From positions 1-50,522 of the forward strand of contig NZ_JRPC02000017.1 of the NCBI RefSeq assembly GCF_000765745.2: a DNA stretch of 50,522 nt, given 5' to 3'. Source of the DNA: Helicobacter apodemus. GTDB taxonomy: Bacteria > Campylobacterota > Campylobacteria > Campylobacterales > Helicobacteraceae. Shown in pieces: positions 9,483-17,800 of this stretch. A program made the translations under genes and the position numbers. A model generated the notes under the pieces. That model ran no database searches. It saw only the letters and a list, made by a program, of their open reading frames with translations, and was not told where the DNA came from. The stretch's first letter is position 1; each line of letters opens with the position of its first letter.

Positions 9483-10513
9483 AATGCTTGTTCTTTAATG
9501 CTCTCTCCATCCCTTAAACGTTCATTACCTTGAGTAATAACTCTATCTTCTGTGCTTAGGGTCGTATTTAGTGGTTCAATGGAGGCATTAAATCCTTCAT
9601 AACCCTTGATATTAACCATTACTTGTTTAGCTTTGTTGTCTTTGATGATAAAAATCGCGTAGCCATTTTGTATGGGAATGATACTATCTCTAGGGACAAG
9701 AAGACTTTCTTTTTCTCTTTGTATATGCAGGTTAGCTTTAACTTCTAAGCCTTCAATGAGTTCTCCTTTTTTATCTTCAATAGAGAGTTTAATAGGGAAA
9801 GTCCTAGTTTTGGAATCCCCTAGAGGAATAATGGTGATGATTTTAGATGGGTAGTTTTTACCAGCAATGGAGGTTTCTATAGTATCCCCAATTTTTAAAG
9901 AACGTAAGATTGCAAAGGGGACTTCAATGGTTGCTTCTAGCGGACTGAGTTTGGCAATTTTAAAAACATTTGCTCCTGTGCTTACCCACTCACCAATTTT
10001 GAGGGTTTTTTCTAAAACTACCCCATCATAGGGGGCTTTTATCGTCTTTTTTTGTAGTTGTGTTTGGAGTAGCTGTAACTCTGAAGCAATAGCGTTTGTA
10101 TTTCCCTCTTGAGCTTGTAGGTCAAAGAGGGCGTCTTCGTATTCTTTATAAGCAATGGAATTACTTTTATAAAGCTCTTCATAACGTTTAAAATCTTTTG
10201 CGCTTTTTTTTAAAAGAGCTTGTGCTTGTCGCAAGAGAGCTTTTTTAATAGTAATTTCTGTATTTAGTAAATCACTATTAAGCCGTGCTAGGGCTTGATT
10301 TTTTTGGATTTTATCCCCTTCATTGACAAAAATTTCTTCGATAACACCAGAAATTTCAGAGGCTAAAAAGGAACGTTCGCTAAAATACAAAGACCCGATA
10401 TAGTAATGATTTTGTGTAAAGATTCCATTTTTAATAGGCTCTGCGACGATGAGTGTAGGGTTTCCTAAGAGTTGATAAGAAAAGAGCAAAATACAAATGA
10501 TAAGGATTTTCAT
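9479..10513 (-). CDS. Periplasmic adaptor of RND efflux pump (MFP family)
   Basis: This membrane-fusion protein links the RND pump to the TolC-type channel. It has an N-terminal signal or anchor segment (about residues 1-17), a biotinyl-lipoyl-like half motif GVIEEIFVNEGDKIQKNQAL near 57-76, a helical hairpin of roughly residues 80-150, and the returning half KAPYDGVVLEKTLKIGEWV near 155. A beta-barrel domain follows. At 344 aa it is typical. It is the first pump gene, with a 4-bp overlap to the RND gene. The DUF2156 gene lies only 30 bp upstream, so the pump may be part of a longer transcript. Confidence 0.9.
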   Translation of the reverse strand: MKILIICILLFSYQLLGNPTLIVAEPIKNGIFTQNHYYIGSLYFSERSFLASEISGVIEEIFVNEGDKIQKNQALARLNSDLLNTEITIKKALLRQAQALLKKSAKDFKRYEELYKSNSIAYKEYEDALFDLQAQEGNTNAIASELQLLQTQLQKKTIKAPYDGVVLEKTLKIGEWVSTGANVFKIAKLSPLEATIEVPFAILRSLKIGDTIETSIAGKNYPSKIITIIPLGDSKTRTFPIKLSIEDKKGELIEGLEVKANLHIQREKESLLVPRDSIIPIQNGYAIFIIKDNKAKQVMVNIKGYEGFNASIEPLNTTLSTEDRVITQGNERLRDGESIKEQAL

Positions 10514-10543
10514 ATTTCTATTAAGACTCCAAAGTTTTGGTAT

Positions 10544-11440
10544 TTATGTTTTTAAAAGAGTATCAAACTTCTTTTGTAAAAAAAGGGGTTGGTAAGACTG
10601 CTTGGCTTTCCTTAACCCTTCAATCCCTAAATCCTCTTCACGATTGACATAAGTATAATTGTGCCACTCTCTAGCTAAAAACTCTCTATTGATAGCTTGA
10701 TAAGCCCCTTGATACTTAATATCTGCCTTTTCGATATGGATAACAATCGTATTTGCATTTAGAGGTTCCCCAAAACTAAAAGCGATAATTTTGCCATTTA
10801 CCCTAATAATCCCTCCTTTAAAGCTTAGAGTATGAAAGGCTTTTAAGGATTCTATAATCCCTATATATTCATTCTTTAAGCCCTCATTAGCATTATCCTT
10901 ATCAAACCATTGTTCATAGGTTGTAATAAGTTCTGCAATATTAGAAGAATCTAGGGCTTCATAACTAAAAGGATAACGTTCTAAAAAGCGATTAAGATGG
11001 GTTTTTTTCTTATGATATTTTTTGCCCTTTAACGCAATAAGCTCGGGGATAGAGTAAATATAATCGCTCCTATCCTCCCTATAAACATAATCAAAAGCAT
11101 TAGGTAGCAAGGATTCTAACTCCTCCTTATCTACTTGGCTTAAAGAATGGATAGAAAACTCTAAGCTTTGAGTCTTATATCCTTGCATAATGGCTAGAAT
11201 GGCTTGTCTTTTGGATTCTTTATGGTTGTCTTTGTGGATAGGATAAAAGATAAAGGGTTGTTTATTGGGGTATTGGGTTTGTATCACAAGGCAGTCGTTA
11301 CAAACACAATAACTAATGGCTCTTGAGTAGTGCCATAAATAAAGATTACTAAAAGTTAAATCCGATACTAAGAGGTTTTGAGGTTTTAAAAAACTTTCAA
11401 TGAATGCTTTATCTTCTATGCTAATAGGCTTAAAGTCCAT
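10544..11440 (-). CDS. DUF2156 (phosphatidylglycerol lysyltransferase C-domain-like) protein
   Basis: This 298-residue soluble protein resembles DUF2156, the GNAT-type domain found at the end of aminoacyl-phosphatidylglycerol synthases such as MprF. Supporting pieces are the N-terminal FSNLYLWHYSRAISY, the middle KGKKYHKKKTHLNRFL, and the C-terminal KADIKYQGAYQAINREF and NREEDLGIEGLRKAKQSY. It lacks the membrane flippase half of MprF, so acyl transfer to lipid is possible but unproven. It lies between the fliT-like gene and the efflux adaptor on the same strand. Confidence 0.75.
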   Translation of the reverse strand: MDFKPISIEDKAFIESFLKPQNLLVSDLTFSNLYLWHYSRAISYCVCNDCLVIQTQYPNKQPFIFYPIHKDNHKESKRQAILAIMQGYKTQSLEFSIHSLSQVDKEELESLLPNAFDYVYREDRSDYIYSIPELIALKGKKYHKKKTHLNRFLERYPFSYEALDSSNIAELITTYEQWFDKDNANEGLKNEYIGIIESLKAFHTLSFKGGIIRVNGKIIAFSFGEPLNANTIVIHIEKADIKYQGAYQAINREFLAREWHNYTYVNREEDLGIEGLRKAKQSYQPLFLQKKFDTLLKT

Positions 11441-11479
11441 ACAATTTCCTTATTTTAAAGCGTAATTGTATAGTAAGAA

Positions 11480-11731
11480 TTATAAAGATAGATTAATTCT
11501 AGGAATGTTTTGCTCTTGGGGTAGAAATTTTTTTGTTTGTTTGAGTTTTCTCATTTCTTGGCTTAATTGCTGTTTTTGAGTTTTAGCATATTCCGTGATT
11601 TGCTCCATTATCGTTAGAGCTTCAAATATTTCATCCCTTGTAGTGAGGGTAGGCAGATTATCTAATAATTCGTTAATTTTATTATCGTTTCTATTAAGGT
11701 AAGCAACTTTTAATTCATTGAGCCAGTTCAT
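11480..11731 (-). CDS. Small FliT-like protein of the filament-cap operon
   Basis: An 83-residue, highly charged, helix-rich cytoplasmic protein directly after fliS, with which it overlaps by 17 bp. A strong GGAGG lies about 9 bases before the ATG. Position (flaG-fliD-fliS-this) and size suggest a FliT-like chaperone for FliD; in H. pylori a small gene occupies the same place, from memory. Sequence similarity to enterobacterial FliT is not obvious to me, so the name is an inference from context. Confidence 0.6.
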   Translation of the reverse strand: MNWLNELKVAYLNRNDNKINELLDNLPTLTTRDEIFEALTIMEQITEYAKTQKQQLSQEMRKLKQTKKFLPQEQNIPRINLSL

Positions 11732-12098
11732 TTTGATTGACCTCCTTCCAAGCTTCTAATAAGCCTTTGGTTACTTTTATTACAATATCAATTTTATCTT
11801 TATTATTTTCCATATTTGCTTGGGTTAAAAGCTTGATTTGGTGGGTGTATAATCCTGTTAGATAATGAGCTACTTGCCCACCTTTTTCATAATCTAAAGA
11901 ATTGAGTAATTCTACAAAAATATCGGTTGTGCGATTGATATAATAAATTTTTTTTTCAATATCCTCTGAGTCGATACAACGTTTTGCCATAGAGGCAAAA
12001 CGCAAGATACCCTCATAAAGCATTTCGATCAATCTTGTAGGAGATTCTACTGCTACAGAGTTTTGTTGATAGGAGTTATAAGCTGCATTGGGTTTCAT
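11715..12098 (-). CDS. fliS: Flagellin export chaperone FliS
   Basis: FliS binds the C-terminus of flagellin in the cytoplasm and prevents early polymerisation. The N-terminal AYNSYQQNSVAVESPTRLIE, with the paired Gln and the ESP motif, and LIEMLYEGILRF are hallmark features. At 127 aa it is standard length. It starts 9 bp after the fliD stop and overlaps the next small gene, so the group is one operon. Confidence 0.95.
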   Translation of the reverse strand: MKPNAAYNSYQQNSVAVESPTRLIEMLYEGILRFASMAKRCIDSEDIEKKIYYINRTTDIFVELLNSLDYEKGGQVAHYLTGLYTHQIKLLTQANMENNKDKIDIVIKVTKGLLEAWKEVNQNELAQ

Positions 12099-12107
12099 TT
12101 CTAGCCT

Positions 12108-14180
12108 TTATTGTTTCATTTGTGCAGCAATGATTGCAGACATTTTTTGTTGTTGTTGGGTAAGCTTGGCTATCATTTGATCATAAAGTGCCCATTTCTC
12201 TGCCATCGCATTATATTTGTCATCAATCCGTTTTTGCGTATTGGTTTTTTCTGTCTCTAACTTTTTCTTATCATCATTAAGTGAGGTTTCTAGAAGCTTT
12301 AAGGTTCCCTTTTTTTCTTTTCCATTGACTTTTTCATCGGTAATAAGTCCATCAAGGGTTTTTTTAATTTTTGTAAAAACTCCATCAATTTCTTTACTTT
12401 CTCCATTAATAGTGCTAGTGCTACTTCTGAAAAATGCGATCGCAGCGTCAGGATCTTTTTTAAATTCTGTATCGAATTTCTCTTTTTCAAACTTCAAAGT
12501 TCCATCATCATTAAGAAAGACACCAAATTTCATTAAGTTATTTCCACTAGGGTCCATAGAGGTGATAATAGCATTCAATTTACGCGTGATACTTGTAATA
12601 TCACTATTACCATTGAAAACTCCTGTTACTTTTGTATCCTTATCATATTTAGTAAGCTCTTTGAGTTTATTAAACATTTCATTATAGTTTTCTACAAACT
12701 TTTTGACTTCATCACTAAGTCCACTATCATCTCTTGCTATCCTTACGATAACTTCTTCATTAGGTTTAGTAACTGCGGTAAGCTCTAGGGTAAGTCCAGA
12801 GACAATATCATCAATGCTATTTTTATCCCTTTCTATATTAATCCCATTATAGGTAAGTTTTGCATTTTGTGCTTTTTGAATATTTGTGATATTCATATCG
12901 TTTAAGAAGTTTTTGTTTGTTGCATAAATTCCTGCATTTAATCCTAATGAATCTAGTGCATTATCGCTAGAGGATAAGGTAATCTCTTCCCCACTTTGAT
13001 GATTTAAGATAAGTCTGCCATTTTCTATTTTGGCTTCTACTTTGGTAGTGCTTGTTTGTGTATTGATAAGAGCGGCGACTTTTTCTGCATTATTAGCTCC
13101 TGTTTGTGAGATAGTTTGGCTTAAATCAAACTCTGTGCCATTGATAGAAAACTTTCCGCTTAAAGTTTCGTTGCTTACTCCTTTGCTACCTGTAACTTGG
13201 TTAGGGGTTTGTGTTTTTGTGGTAGAGAAACCTAAATCAGTCTCTGCACTAGTTGTTCCTTGTGCGGCTTGGAATTTCATATCTTTAACTTCAACTGATA
13301 TGTCTCCGCCCTTAGAATCATTAAGCATTAATCCTGTGCCATCTTTATTGAGGCCGATGGTTACTTGTCCGCTATCGACTAATCCTTTGAGTGTACTATT
13401 GCTTGGGTCTTCAAGTTTTTTGTTGATAGCATCTAAAAGTGCTTGAGCGTTTTGTTCTGCAGTATTCCCAAAGTCGCTTTGAATATCCTTAGCGTCAATT
13501 TTTAGTTTTTGACCAGCAATATCAAATTCAATACTCCCATTTCCTGAATTTTCTATTTTACCTCCGGGTAATGCGGATCCTACTAGGGTGCTACCAAAAT
13601 AGACTTTATTATCCGCTCCGCTATCTTTAGATTGAATCATTAATTGGTAGGGATTATCTCCACCTGTTTTCATAATGATTCCTAAAACTTTACCATCTGT
13701 AGCGTCTGTGATAGCTTGTCCGACTTCAGAGAGCTTCATACCCGCTTTAATATTAATATTATAGTTTGTGCCATTATGGTAGAAGTTTAAGGTTGTGTTT
13801 TTGTTGCTAAACACACTATCCCTTGATGCGAATTTTAATCCTACTTGATTTACATCATTTTGTGCGAGTTGAGAGACATTAATTTTAATATCTTGCACCG
13901 CTAAACCAGCCCCTGCGGTTGCCTTTATCCCTGTGCCTTCAATAGTGGTTGAACGTTTTTGGTAAGTGCTTAAATCCGAGAGATTCTTTGCTTGAGTATT
14001 CAAAGAAGTCATATTGGTGATGAGTTTAGCAAGCTCTGTTTGTTGTTCGACATTTTTCTCTATTTTTTTGGTGATAGGATTAATGAGATTTTTAACATCA
14101 TTGTTTTTAAGGTCATTAAGATTATCCCAACTTAAGATTCCGCTACCAATTCCTAATGATGAAGTAGTTGCTATTGCCAT
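12108..14180 (-). CDS. fliD: Flagellar filament cap protein FliD (HAP2)
   Basis: FliD forms the cap at the filament tip and helps flagellin fold into place. The 690-residue protein has the FliD N-terminal region (SSLGIGSGILSWDNLNDLKN, then a coiled segment) and the C-terminal region (residues about 440-690) ending in a long coiled coil with KMSAIIAAQMKQ. The middle is a large Asn/Ser/Thr-rich insertion, as in Helicobacter, so it is longer than the roughly 470-residue enterobacterial protein. The gene sits between flaG and fliS. Confidence 0.95.
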   Translation of the reverse strand: MAIATTSSLGIGSGILSWDNLNDLKNNDVKNLINPITKKIEKNVEQQTELAKLITNMTSLNTQAKNLSDLSTYQKRSTTIEGTGIKATAGAGLAVQDIKINVSQLAQNDVNQVGLKFASRDSVFSNKNTTLNFYHNGTNYNINIKAGMKLSEVGQAITDATDGKVLGIIMKTGGDNPYQLMIQSKDSGADNKVYFGSTLVGSALPGGKIENSGNGSIEFDIAGQKLKIDAKDIQSDFGNTAEQNAQALLDAINKKLEDPSNSTLKGLVDSGQVTIGLNKDGTGLMLNDSKGGDISVEVKDMKFQAAQGTTSAETDLGFSTTKTQTPNQVTGSKGVSNETLSGKFSINGTEFDLSQTISQTGANNAEKVAALINTQTSTTKVEAKIENGRLILNHQSGEEITLSSSDNALDSLGLNAGIYATNKNFLNDMNITNIQKAQNAKLTYNGINIERDKNSIDDIVSGLTLELTAVTKPNEEVIVRIARDDSGLSDEVKKFVENYNEMFNKLKELTKYDKDTKVTGVFNGNSDITSITRKLNAIITSMDPSGNNLMKFGVFLNDDGTLKFEKEKFDTEFKKDPDAAIAFFRSSTSTINGESKEIDGVFTKIKKTLDGLITDEKVNGKEKKGTLKLLETSLNDDKKKLETEKTNTQKRIDDKYNAMAEKWALYDQMIAKLTQQQQKMSAIIAAQMKQ

Positions 14181-14202
14181 AATAAACTCCTTGTTTTTGA
14201 GA

Positions 14203-14592
14203 TTATGCCTCTTTGTTGAAAATTATGCCCACGATTTCTTTCATTTTCGCCATAAGTTCCATTGCCTCATCGCTTGGAATTTTTCGGATTAAGCGATTCG
14301 TGCTTTTTTCAGTAACCGAGACATACATTCCATTAATATCTTCATTAAAGCCAAAAGAAATGCTTGTATTAAGAGGATTTAATTCTTTATTGAGTTGTTG
14401 TGCTAACTCAATAAGCTGCTGTCTTTTTTCCTCTTTATCTTGATTTTTTTGACTTTCCTTAATACTTTGTTCCTGCACTTGCTGTGTTTGCATAGATGAG
14501 GAAGTGGAGGTATTGCTATCTCTTGTTTTATTCCCTTGATGGGTATTTATTGGGTTGTCAGCAATTTTTGTTCCACTTTCAATTGTGTTCAT
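14203..14592 (-). CDS. flaG: Flagellar protein FlaG
   Basis: A 129-residue FlaG-family protein. The first 70 residues are low complexity (Ser/Thr/Gln/Lys-rich). The conserved C-terminal half carries LNTSISFGFNEDINGMYVSV and the family motif RLIRKIPSDEAMELMAKM. FlaG proteins influence filament length or cap behaviour and usually precede fliD, as here. A sigma-28-like -10 box lies 33 bases upstream, consistent with late flagellar expression. Confidence 0.92.
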   Translation of the reverse strand: MNTIESGTKIADNPINTHQGNKTRDSNTSTSSSMQTQQVQEQSIKESQKNQDKEEKRQQLIELAQQLNKELNPLNTSISFGFNEDINGMYVSVTEKSTNRLIRKIPSDEAMELMAKMKEIVGIIFNKEA

Positions 14593-14624
14593 TTTATCCC
14601 CTTTTAAATAAATTTCTTTGAAGT

Positions 14625-14630
14625 ATATCG
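14625..14630 (-). promoter_or_regulatory. Candidate sigma-28 (FliA) -10 element for flaG-fliD-fliS
   Basis: CGATAT on the minus strand within TCCGATATACT, ending 33 bases before the flaG ATG. This matches the FliA-type -10 core (CGATAA/CGATAT). A convincing TAAA -35 at the expected distance is not seen, only T-rich sequence, so the call rests on the -10 and the location. Confidence 0.45.
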
Positions 14631-14808
14631 GATATTTATAAAAAAAGTGAAGTAAAAAATAAATTCTTTATTATTTTTTAATTTTGAAGGATTTTAGTTT
14701 TTTAAGAGGTGTGGATAGTGATAAGTGATATTTGTATGCTATTTTTTGATAATAGGAGTAGCAGATAATGCATTATATTAAGGGATTAGGAGTGAGTAGT
14801 TTAAGTCT

Positions 14809-16077
14809 TTAAATATTTTGTGATGTAATAAGTTCTAGTGGGTCAATATGCTTATCTTTAAGGGTTACTTCAAACTTCAAGACATTTTCTACTCTCCCTA
14901 TGGTGTATCCCTTTTTTACGGTGCTTCCGGGTTTGATAGTCGGAGCTATTTTATCAAGTTGGGCATAAATGGTATGTATATTATTTTTATGCTCGATAAT
15001 TACAACGCGTTTTAGAATCGGTGTATCTTTGGCAAAAACAACCTTTCCATCAAGCACACTTTTAACTTTGTCATCTCCTTTTGGGACAAGGGTTATGGAT
15101 TCATTAAAGACTTTCATTTTATAAACGGGGTCATAATAAGGACCAAAACGTTTTTCTATCGTGAAATCATCAAGCGGGGCTATTGTCTTAGCGCCTTTGT
15201 ATTTGGTGGTGTTGATATTATGATAAGAGCTTGCTACTTGACGCACATCAAAGTCATTAGTGGGTATTTTTTGGGATTGTTGTTTAGTGTTTGTAGGTGA
15301 GAGATTTTCAGGTTGTGGTTTTTCGCTTTTGGCTAATTCTTGAAGTTTTTTGCGTTTTTCTTCCTCTTGGCTTTTTAGGATATTAAGATTAACAAGTATA
15401 TCTTGGAGACCATCCCTTTCTTGGACGATTTTCTTTAGCTCTTGGTTGTATTTTTCAATTTCTTTTTGATAATTTGCGAGTAAGGTTTGTTGCTTCTTAT
15501 GGAGATTTTTTAGGGTCTCCCTTTTTTTGTTTTCTGATTGTATAAATGCTTTGAGTGTTTTGAGTTCTTCTTGTAAATTTTGAAGGTTGGTTACAATTTT
15601 GCTTTGTTCTTCGCTTAGATTTATGATATGTTGTTTAGTGTTTTGGTTTAAAACTTTAAAGCTCTCCTCTGTTAGTAAATCCCGAATAGATTCTGGCTGG
15701 TAGCTATTTAATAAGATAGAAAATGAAGCCTCTTTAGTCATTAAATCAATAATTTCTAATTCTATTTTTTTGCGTTTTTGGAAAAGGTCTTTTTGTATTT
15801 GTGAGAGAGCCTCCATAGATTTTTGTTTTTGGAGGTATTCTTCCTCATTTTTAGCAATGTTAGCCTCACTTTCATCTATAACTTTTTGCAAGGCTTTAGC
15901 CTCTTCTTTTTGTTTATTGGCTTCATTGCCTAATTCTTGAAGTTTTTGGTTGATTTGTGCTTCTTTTTTCTTTTTACTTTCAAGAGCGGCTTTATTTTGT
16001 GTGATTTTTTGGCTAATATCTTTTTCATTGGCGTTTAAGAAAAGTATGCAAAAAAGAATAAGAAATATTTTAAACAT
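14809..16077 (-). CDS. EnvC-like murein hydrolase activator (degenerate M23/LytM)
   Basis: A periplasmic protein with a signal peptide (residues about 1-16, ending NA), a long Lys/Glu/Gln coiled coil (about 20-250) and a C-terminal LytM fold (about 320-420). The LytM domain has lost the expected zinc ligands: the usual HxxxD site is absent and the YxHL site reads YAQL. It is therefore probably an activator rather than an enzyme, like EnvC. It sits 2 bp after ftsX, fitting the FtsEX-EnvC system in which ATP hydrolysis controls septal amidases. At 422 aa it matches EnvC. Confidence 0.85.
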   Translation of the reverse strand: MFKIFLILFCILFLNANEKDISQKITQNKAALESKKKKEAQINQKLQELGNEANKQKEEAKALQKVIDESEANIAKNEEEYLQKQKSMEALSQIQKDLFQKRKKIELEIIDLMTKEASFSILLNSYQPESIRDLLTEESFKVLNQNTKQHIINLSEEQSKIVTNLQNLQEELKTLKAFIQSENKKRETLKNLHKKQQTLLANYQKEIEKYNQELKKIVQERDGLQDILVNLNILKSQEEEKRKKLQELAKSEKPQPENLSPTNTKQQSQKIPTNDFDVRQVASSYHNINTTKYKGAKTIAPLDDFTIEKRFGPYYDPVYKMKVFNESITLVPKGDDKVKSVLDGKVVFAKDTPILKRVVIIEHKNNIHTIYAQLDKIAPTIKPGSTVKKGYTIGRVENVLKFEVTLKDKHIDPLELITSQNI

Positions 16078-16079
16078 TT

Positions 16080-16886
16080 TTAATCCTTTGCTTGTAGGCT
16101 AACAATCCAAACAGAGATTAAGGAGATGGTTAAACCTACAAATAAGAGAATAATGCAATCTGCCATAGGGGAGAATATTTTTGGGTTGAGACTTAATTCT
16201 TGCATAAAGATTAGGAATGTAGGGTTTTGGGTAACATACCATAACCCAATGCCTACGATAATAACAGCGATAATGGTATCTAAACAAGCAAGTCGGAACA
16301 ATATTTGAGAACGCATCCATAGAGGTGCTCCAAGTAAAGTCATAATCTCCATCCTTTCTAAATGCTGGAATTTCCAAATTTCTATTTGTTTAAACATTAA
16401 GAGGATGCTAATAAGTGCAATAAGGCTTGAAAAGATAAGAATACTTCCATTAATAATTAAAAGTAGTTGGTAAATTTGGCTATGGCTTTTTGTGAAAGTT
16501 TCTATGCGTAGAATGTTATCAAGAGACTTTAAGGCTTTGTTAATGGCTTCTAGCCGTGAAGAGCTTGGATAAGAATCAAGGTTTAATGAATAAAAAAATG
16601 GGAGAGAGTTTTTGAGTAATGTTAGGTTAGTGGGAGAGATATTTTTCTCTAAATTTTCTAAAATAATTTTTGAATCTATGGTGTTGAGGGATTTAGACTC
16701 TGGAATTTTATTTTTAATTTCTTCTAGGGTTAATTCTTTAGAAGCTGCAAGGATAATCGCATAATTATTACCTAATTTACTCTCATAGTCTTTAAGTATC
16801 CGATGCATAAGCAAAATACTTTCTAAAGCAAAGAGTAAGGCAATAAGGGGAATAATCAGTGCTAGATGATTTTTAAGAGAGTTCAT
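16080..16886 (-). CDS. ftsX: Cell-division ABC permease FtsX
   Basis: This is the membrane partner of FtsE. A first membrane span (residues about 9-28) is followed by a periplasmic domain of about 120 residues and three further spans near 150-172, 195-220 and 243-265, the FtsX topology. At 268 aa it is slightly short but normal for Campylobacterota. It overlaps ftsE by 14 bp and is followed 2 bp later by the EnvC-like gene, giving a compact ftsE-ftsX-envC unit. Confidence 0.9.
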   Translation of the reverse strand: MNSLKNHLALIIPLIALLFALESILLMHRILKDYESKLGNNYAIILAASKELTLEEIKNKIPESKSLNTIDSKIILENLEKNISPTNLTLLKNSLPFFYSLNLDSYPSSSRLEAINKALKSLDNILRIETFTKSHSQIYQLLLIINGSILIFSSLIALISILLMFKQIEIWKFQHLERMEIMTLLGAPLWMRSQILFRLACLDTIIAVIIVGIGLWYVTQNPTFLIFMQELSLNPKIFSPMADCIILLFVGLTISLISVWIVSLQAKD

Positions 16887-17541
16887 AAATCACTCCTTCT
16901 TCAATGTGTAGATGACGATAATGGAGATTGAAAGCTTCTGGGATTCTATGTGTTACAACTAATATGGTAATGCCTAATTGTTCATTAACTCCTTTTAGGA
17001 GACTCCATATCACTTCACTAGAATAATCATCAAGGTTTCCTGTGGGTTCATCGGCTAAAATGATGAGAGGATTATGGGAGAGTGCTCTAGCCATTGCGAC
17101 CCTTTGTTGTTCTCCTCCGCTTAGCTCTAAGGGATATTTACTGCCTTTATGAGAAAGTTTAATATGCGCTAGAAGTCTATCTGTTTGGGATTGGCAAGAT
17201 TCCTTAGTAAAGCCTCCTATAATCATAGGTAGCATTACATTTTTTTCAACATTGAAATCTTTAATGAGTTTATAATCTTGAAAAATAATCCCTAAATGAC
17301 GGCGAAGTGTTTCTATATTTTTTTTACTTGCTTTAAACATCTCTACTCCACATACTTCTAAAGAGCCGCTTTTTAGATTTAAATCGCCATAGATAGAACG
17401 CATTAAAGTGCTTTTACCGCTTCCACTAGGACCGCTAATAAAAACGAATTCTTGAGGAAATATGCTAAAAGTTGCGTTTTTAATAATCATTTCATTGTTA
17501 TAGCCTAAATTCATATTTTCTGCTTTAATAATTGCATCCAT
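16873..17541 (-). CDS. ftsE: Cell-division ATP-binding protein FtsE
   Basis: This is the ABC ATPase that works with FtsX at the division site. Walker A is GPSGSGKST (residues 37-45), the signature is [15 protein letters not shown], and Walker B is [13 protein letters not shown], followed by the switch region [10 protein letters not shown]. At 222 aa it is full length. Its start overlaps by 17 bp the end of the out-of-frame C-terminal trmB segment, so translation of ftsE may be coupled to which frame ribosomes use in trmB. Confidence 0.94.
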   Translation of the reverse strand: MDAIIKAENMNLGYNNEMIIKNATFSIFPQEFVFISGPSGSGKSTLMRSIYGDLNLKSGSLEVCGVEMFKASKKNIETLRRHLGIIFQDYKLIKDFNVEKNVMLPMIIGGFTKESCQSQTDRLLAHIKLSHKGSKYPLELSGGEQQRVAMARALSHNPLIILADEPTGNLDDYSSEVIWSLLKGVNEQLGITILVVTHRIPEAFNLHYRHLHIEEGVIYELS

Positions 17542-17800
17542 TGTTTAATCCTTTAAATAATAGAGTGCAAAGCAATCTGTGGGATTGATAATTTGCCTCC
17601 GTTGGTAGTGGTTTTTCTTTGAAATATTGGACTTTATTGTCAATAATTATATAGTGGTTTTGCGGATAATTGAATGCCCCAAAAGAAATTTTTAAGACTT
17701 TTTTAGGTTTTTGTGTAGAATTTGATTCTACTAATAAATCTTCAAGATTTAAAAAAAAGTCTTTTTTTAGAAATTTATGGGGAGCAAATTGTGTAAGCAT
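17525..17800 (-). pseudogene. trmB: C-terminal part of TrmB, in the -1 frame
   Basis: This open frame of up to 91 codons is not an independent gene. Read back through the preceding A tracts, the same frame gives KTYDFTFPSADSIKQAMLTQ directly after the conserved TrmB core, and the joined product would be about 412 residues, close to the roughly 400 I remember for Helicobacter TrmB. The -1 frame is only open from a TAA at the first A7 tract, so the frame switch must occur within the three tracts or just after. The frame ends 17 bp inside ftsE. It may be reached by slippage, by length change of the tract, or not at all. Confidence 0.7.

Noticed and set aside
12217-13446. Long plus-strand open frames opposite fliD
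   Set aside because: Ser/Leu/Val-rich translation without motifs, fully antisense to fliD; shadows.
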